A stretch of 6,427 nucleotides of DNA, taken from the NCBI GenBank assembly GCA_937928335.1, contig CALFWN010000012.1, positions 1-6,427 of the forward strand. The letters run 5' to 3'. Positions 4,259 through 6,427 of the stretch are shown in pieces (position 1 is the first letter of the stretch; each line of letters begins with the position of its first letter). The notes below the pieces were generated by a model, which was given only the letters and a program-made list of their open reading frames with translations, was not told the DNA's origin and did not search any database. This DNA comes from an uncultured Litoreibacter sp. GTDB taxonomy: Bacteria > Pseudomonadota > Alphaproteobacteria > Rhodobacterales > Rhodobacteraceae. The position numbers and the translations under genes were made by a program.

Positions 4259-5767
4259 ATGTCTGGGAAGAAGAGTTTTGCGCTGACCGGGTCCACGGTC
4301 ATGCTATGGGCGGGTGCTTTGGCGCTGGCCGCTGCCATATACTGGGTGGTGTTTCTGGGCCGTGGCGCGGAGGCGCCGGTGAGCGCGCTGGACGCGGAGC
4401 CGCAGGAAACGGTTGAGGTTGAGGGTGAGCCCGCGACTGAAACGGGCGAGCAGGTTGCTGTGCAGGAGGAGCCGGAGGTTGTGGCTGAGCCTGAGGTTGC
4501 GGCTGGGCCTGAGCCTGAGCCCGTGCCTGAAGTTGTGGCTGAGGCCGAGGAAGAAGCTGCGTCTGAGGATGACGCGGCTGCCGAGGTAGAGGCAGAAGCG
4601 GAGGCTGATGCTGGCGAGGCGGCTGACAGCGACGCGGATGCGGAGGACACTGTGCCGGAAGTAGCGCAGGCGCCGGTTGGGCCAGGCTTTGATCTGGTGC
4701 GTATTGACCCTCAGGGCGCGGCGGTGATCGCGGGTACGGCAGCGCCCGGCGCGGTGGTGATCCTGCTGGCCGATGGCGTCGAGGTGGGACGCGCGACCGC
4801 GGATTCGACCGGCAAGTTCGTGGCCTTGTTTGACATGCCGCCCTCGGACGCGCCGCGCAGCCTGTCGGCGCAGATGCTTGTGGAGGGGGCGGAGGCCGTG
4901 GCCTCTGCCGGGACGGTCCTGATTGCGCCTGTGCGCCCGGTCGAGCTGGCGCAGGTCGCGCCAGAGGTCGCAGCTGAAGCTGAGCCGGAGGCTGAAGCGG
5001 AGGCTGCGGAGGCCCCCGAGGAGAATACGGAAGAAAATACGGAGCTGGCTGAAGTAGCGGACGGCGAGGGTGACACCAGTGCCAGCACCGATATTGAGCT
5101 GGCCGAGGCTGACACGCCGGACGCTGAGGCACCTGAAGCTGAAGCACCGGACGCTGAGGCCCCGGATGCCGAGATTGCGAGCGGGGAAGACCCTGCCGAT
5201 GCGCCAGCGGCAGCCGCGCCTGAGGCCCCGGCGATTGTTCTGGCCGATGACAGCGGCATCACCGTGTTGCAAGGGGCCGAACAGCCCGCGGTGCCGTCCC
5301 AAAGCCCGCAGGTTTCGGCCAATCTGGTGATCGACACGATCACCTATGATGACAGCGGCGACGTGGCGCTGGCCGGGCGCGGGCAGGGGGCCGGGTTTGC
5401 GCGGGTCTATCTTGATGACCGCCCGGTGCAAACCGTCCAGATCGCGCCTGATGGCACATGGCGCACGCCTTTGCCTGACGTGGATGCGGGCGTCTACCGG
5501 CTGCGCATTGACGAGCTGGACGCCGATGGCACGGTGACCAGCCGGGTCGAGACACCGTTCCAGCGCGAGGAGCCGGAGGTGGTGGCCGAGGCCGCCGGAC
5601 GCCCGAATGTGGTCACCGTTCAGGAAGGCTTCACGCTTTGGGCGATTGCGGAGGACCGCTTTGGCTCGGGCGTGGAATATGTACGGGTCTATGAGGCCAA
5701 TCGCGACCTGATCCGCGACCCTGACCTGATCTATCCCGGACAGGTTTTCGCCATCCCCGAAGGATAG
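4259..5767 (+). CDS. Membrane-anchored LysM protein with two Ig-like domains and acidic Ala/Glu-rich linkers
   Basis: This 502-aa protein has a short basic N-terminus (SGKK) and one membrane segment at about residues 12-33, with no clear cleavage site, so it is probably anchored in the inner membrane facing the periplasm. Residues ~38-140 and ~228-325 are low-complexity Ala/Glu/Pro/Asp linkers. Between them, about 143-224, is a beta-rich module (FDLVRIDPQGAAVIAGTAAP...GKFVALFDMP) like bacterial Ig-like domains. A second similar module spans ~355-435 (VIDTITYDDSGDVALAGRGQ...PDGTWRTPLPDV...YRLRIDEL). The C-terminus (450-499) is a LysM domain: VVTVQEGFTLWAIAEDRFGS, then YEANRDLIRDPDLIYPGQVF. LysM binds the GlcNAc parts of peptidoglycan. 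The architecture suggests a tether or spacer between inner membrane and cell wall; no enzyme domain is visible. The start has a strong AAGGAA site. The gene is divergent from the LOG gene and convergent with the Hint gene (35 nt apart). Confidence 0.9.
   Translation: MSGKKSFALTGSTVMLWAGALALAAAIYWVVFLGRGAEAPVSALDAEPQETVEVEGEPATETGEQVAVQEEPEVVAEPEVAAGPEPEPVPEVVAEAEEEAASEDDAAAEVEAEAEADAGEAADSDADAEDTVPEVAQAPVGPGFDLVRIDPQGAAVIAGTAAPGAVVILLADGVEVGRATADSTGKFVALFDMPPSDAPRSLSAQMLVEGAEAVASAGTVLIAPVRPVELAQVAPEVAAEAEPEAEAEAAEAPEENTEENTELAEVADGEGDTSASTDIELAEADTPDAEAPEAEAPDAEAPDAEIASGEDPADAPAAAAPEAPAIVLADDSGITVLQGAEQPAVPSQSPQVSANLVIDTITYDDSGDVALAGRGQGAGFARVYLDDRPVQTVQIAPDGTWRTPLPDVDAGVYRLRIDELDADGTVTSRVETPFQREEPEVVAEAAGRPNVVTVQEGFTLWAIAEDRFGSGVEYVRVYEANRDLIRDPDLIYPGQVFAIPEG
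5117..5173 (+). repeat. In-gene pentapeptide tandem repeat (P-[DE]-A-E-A)
   Basis: Residues 287-305 of the LysM protein read as four successive copies of P-D/E-A-E-A (PDAEA, PEAEA, PDAEA, PDAE). At DNA level these are imperfect 15-bp units, with synonymous differences such as GCTGAGGC against GCCGAGAT. It lies in the second acidic linker. Such tracts tend to change copy number by slippage or recombination. Confidence 0.65.
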
Positions 5768-5802
5768 CCTGTGCGCCCTACCGCCGCCCTGCCGCGCGCG
5801 TC

Positions 5803-6427
5803 CTACACGCCGCCCAGCAGGGGTTTGTCATTGCGGATATGGCGCTCAAGCAGGCGTCTGGTCTGCTTGGCGCGGAGCGGTTCGTGGCGGGCCAGAATGG
5901 GCTTGTGATCGGGCGATAGCAGCTCTGGAAACAGGGTCGTGACCTCGACGTAAGCGGCCTTGTCCAGACTGGCGAGTGCCTGCGGGCCGGTGAAAAGGCT
6001 CTCGGAGGGGGCGTCCTCGGCATAGACGATCTCATGGGCGTCAAAGAGGATGTGGATATAGGTCACCTCGCGCAGCGCCGCGTCAATGAAGACGCCGGGC
6101 ATGTTGACCAGCCTGATGGCGGGCAACAACAGCTCGGACGTGTCAAACATCCGCTTGGCAATCGGCGAGCGGACCAGCATCCGGTGCTGGCGCGACACGA
6201 CAAGATCCCGTCTGGGCAGGCCCAGCCCCAGCGCCCCGGCAGAGATGCGCACCGGGCGCAATCTGGGCATGGCTGCAAGTGTATCCGCGCCAAGCCGTCG
6301 CCGGCCTATCCAGCGCACGGGCTGAAACCCGTGATCCGCCGTCTCGACCAGATCACCCACCCGCAGCCTTTCGGCCAGACGCGGCCCGTCTCTGGTGGCA
6401 ATCCGCGTGCCTGCCGTAAAGCAGGGC
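5803..6427 (-). CDS. Hint-domain (Hedgehog/intein-type) protein, N-terminus outside window
   Basis: The frame is open from the right edge (first full codon at 6426) to a TAG at 5803-5805, giving 207 visible residues. It begins P-CFTAGTRIATRDGPRLAERL and then VGDLVETADHGFQPVRWIGR. This is the start of a Hint_2-type domain, with the presumed catalytic cysteine as visible residue 2. Further marks are SRQHRMLVRSP (visible residues 78-88, His81) and FDAHEIVYAEDAPSESLFTG (from 128, His131 as fourth residue). Hint domains perform an N-to-S acyl shift at the cysteine and can cleave or ligate the chain. In Rhodobacteraceae, Hint-domain proteins are common, their role mostly unknown. The part before the cysteine, which would show the partner domain, is beyond the window. 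The C-terminal ~60 residues (LARHEPLRAKQTRRLLERHI) are basic and helical. A GTG at 6358-6360 is internal, not the start. The gene converges with the LysM gene; no terminator is evident in the 35-nt gap. Confidence 0.88.
   Translation of the reverse strand, partial: PCFTAGTRIATRDGPRLAERLRVGDLVETADHGFQPVRWIGRRRLGADTLAAMPRLRPVRISAGALGLGLPRRDLVVSRQHRMLVRSPIAKRMFDTSELLLPAIRLVNMPGVFIDAALREVTYIHILFDAHEIVYAEDAPSESLFTGPQALASLDKAAYVEVTTLFPELLSPDHKPILARHEPLRAKQTRRLLERHIRNDKPLLGGV

Noticed and set aside
3859..4650. 263-codon minus-strand frame crossing the divergent intergenic region
   Set aside because: It runs out of frame through the start of the well-supported LOG gene and through the LysM linker. 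Its sequence is Ser/Ala low complexity, a product of base composition.
4304..5431. Long open frames on the minus strand opposite the LysM gene (up to 375 codons)
   Set aside because: They are Arg/Leu/Pro- or Ala/Ser-rich with no domain signature, and mirror the G/C-rich Ala/Glu codons of the LysM gene. That gene has a ribosome binding site, a membrane anchor and a LysM domain.
5768..5802. Terminator between the convergent LysM and Hint genes
   Set aside because: The 35-nt gap is G/C-rich but holds no inverted repeat able to form a convincing stem and no T run.
1..6427. tRNA, rRNA, CRISPR array, insertion sequence or prophage
   Set aside because: No cloverleaf-like or rRNA-like segment, no regularly spaced repeats, no transposase or integrase motif, and no terminal inverted repeats were seen on either strand.

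Overview
The window looks like chromosomal DNA of an alphaproteobacterium, most likely a marine Rhodobacteraceae (Roseobacter-group) member. This rests on high G+C, the style of the signal peptides, a Hint-domain protein of the type common in that family, and a LysM protein with a long Ala/Glu-rich spacer. The taxonomic call is inference from sequence style, not a database match.

Layout, left to right. (1) 1-267, plus strand: the 3' end of a gene for a small membrane protein I do not recognise. (2) 268-424: an intergenic stretch with two consecutive stem-loops just after that gene and a head-to-head pair of DnaA-box-like 9-mers (377-397). (3) 425-3371, minus strand: a tight five-gene operon transcribed right to left. 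Its order is a secreted Cys/His protein of 151 aa, a secreted Cys protein of 189 aa, a SCO1/SenC-type copper/thiol protein, a Tat-exported rhodanese and a secreted PHB-depolymerase-like serine esterase. Gene junctions are +11 nt, +7 nt, a 1-nt overlap (TGATG) and a 4-nt overlap (ATGA), so co-translation is likely. (4) 3522-4085, minus: a LOG-family (TIGR00730-type) nucleotide phosphoribohydrolase. (5) 4086-4258: a divergent intergenic region with a plausible promoter and leader for the next gene. (6) 4259-5767, plus: a membrane-anchored LysM protein with two Ig-like beta domains separated by acidic low-complexity linkers. (7) 5803-6427, minus: a Hint (Hedgehog/intein) domain protein cut by the window edge just upstream of its catalytic cysteine.

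The most interesting part is the five-gene operon. Every product carries an export signal. The first two unknown proteins align with each other by eye and look like divergent paralogs built around an E-[IV]-[IV]-D-x-x-C motif followed by C-A-x-x-C. The third protein, SCO, also carries a CxxxC pair, and the fourth is a single-cysteine rhodanese. This suggests a periplasmic metal (copper) or sulfur/thiol handling pathway whose first two components appear uncharacterised. The sequence proves the gene order, motifs and export signals; the pathway itself is inference.
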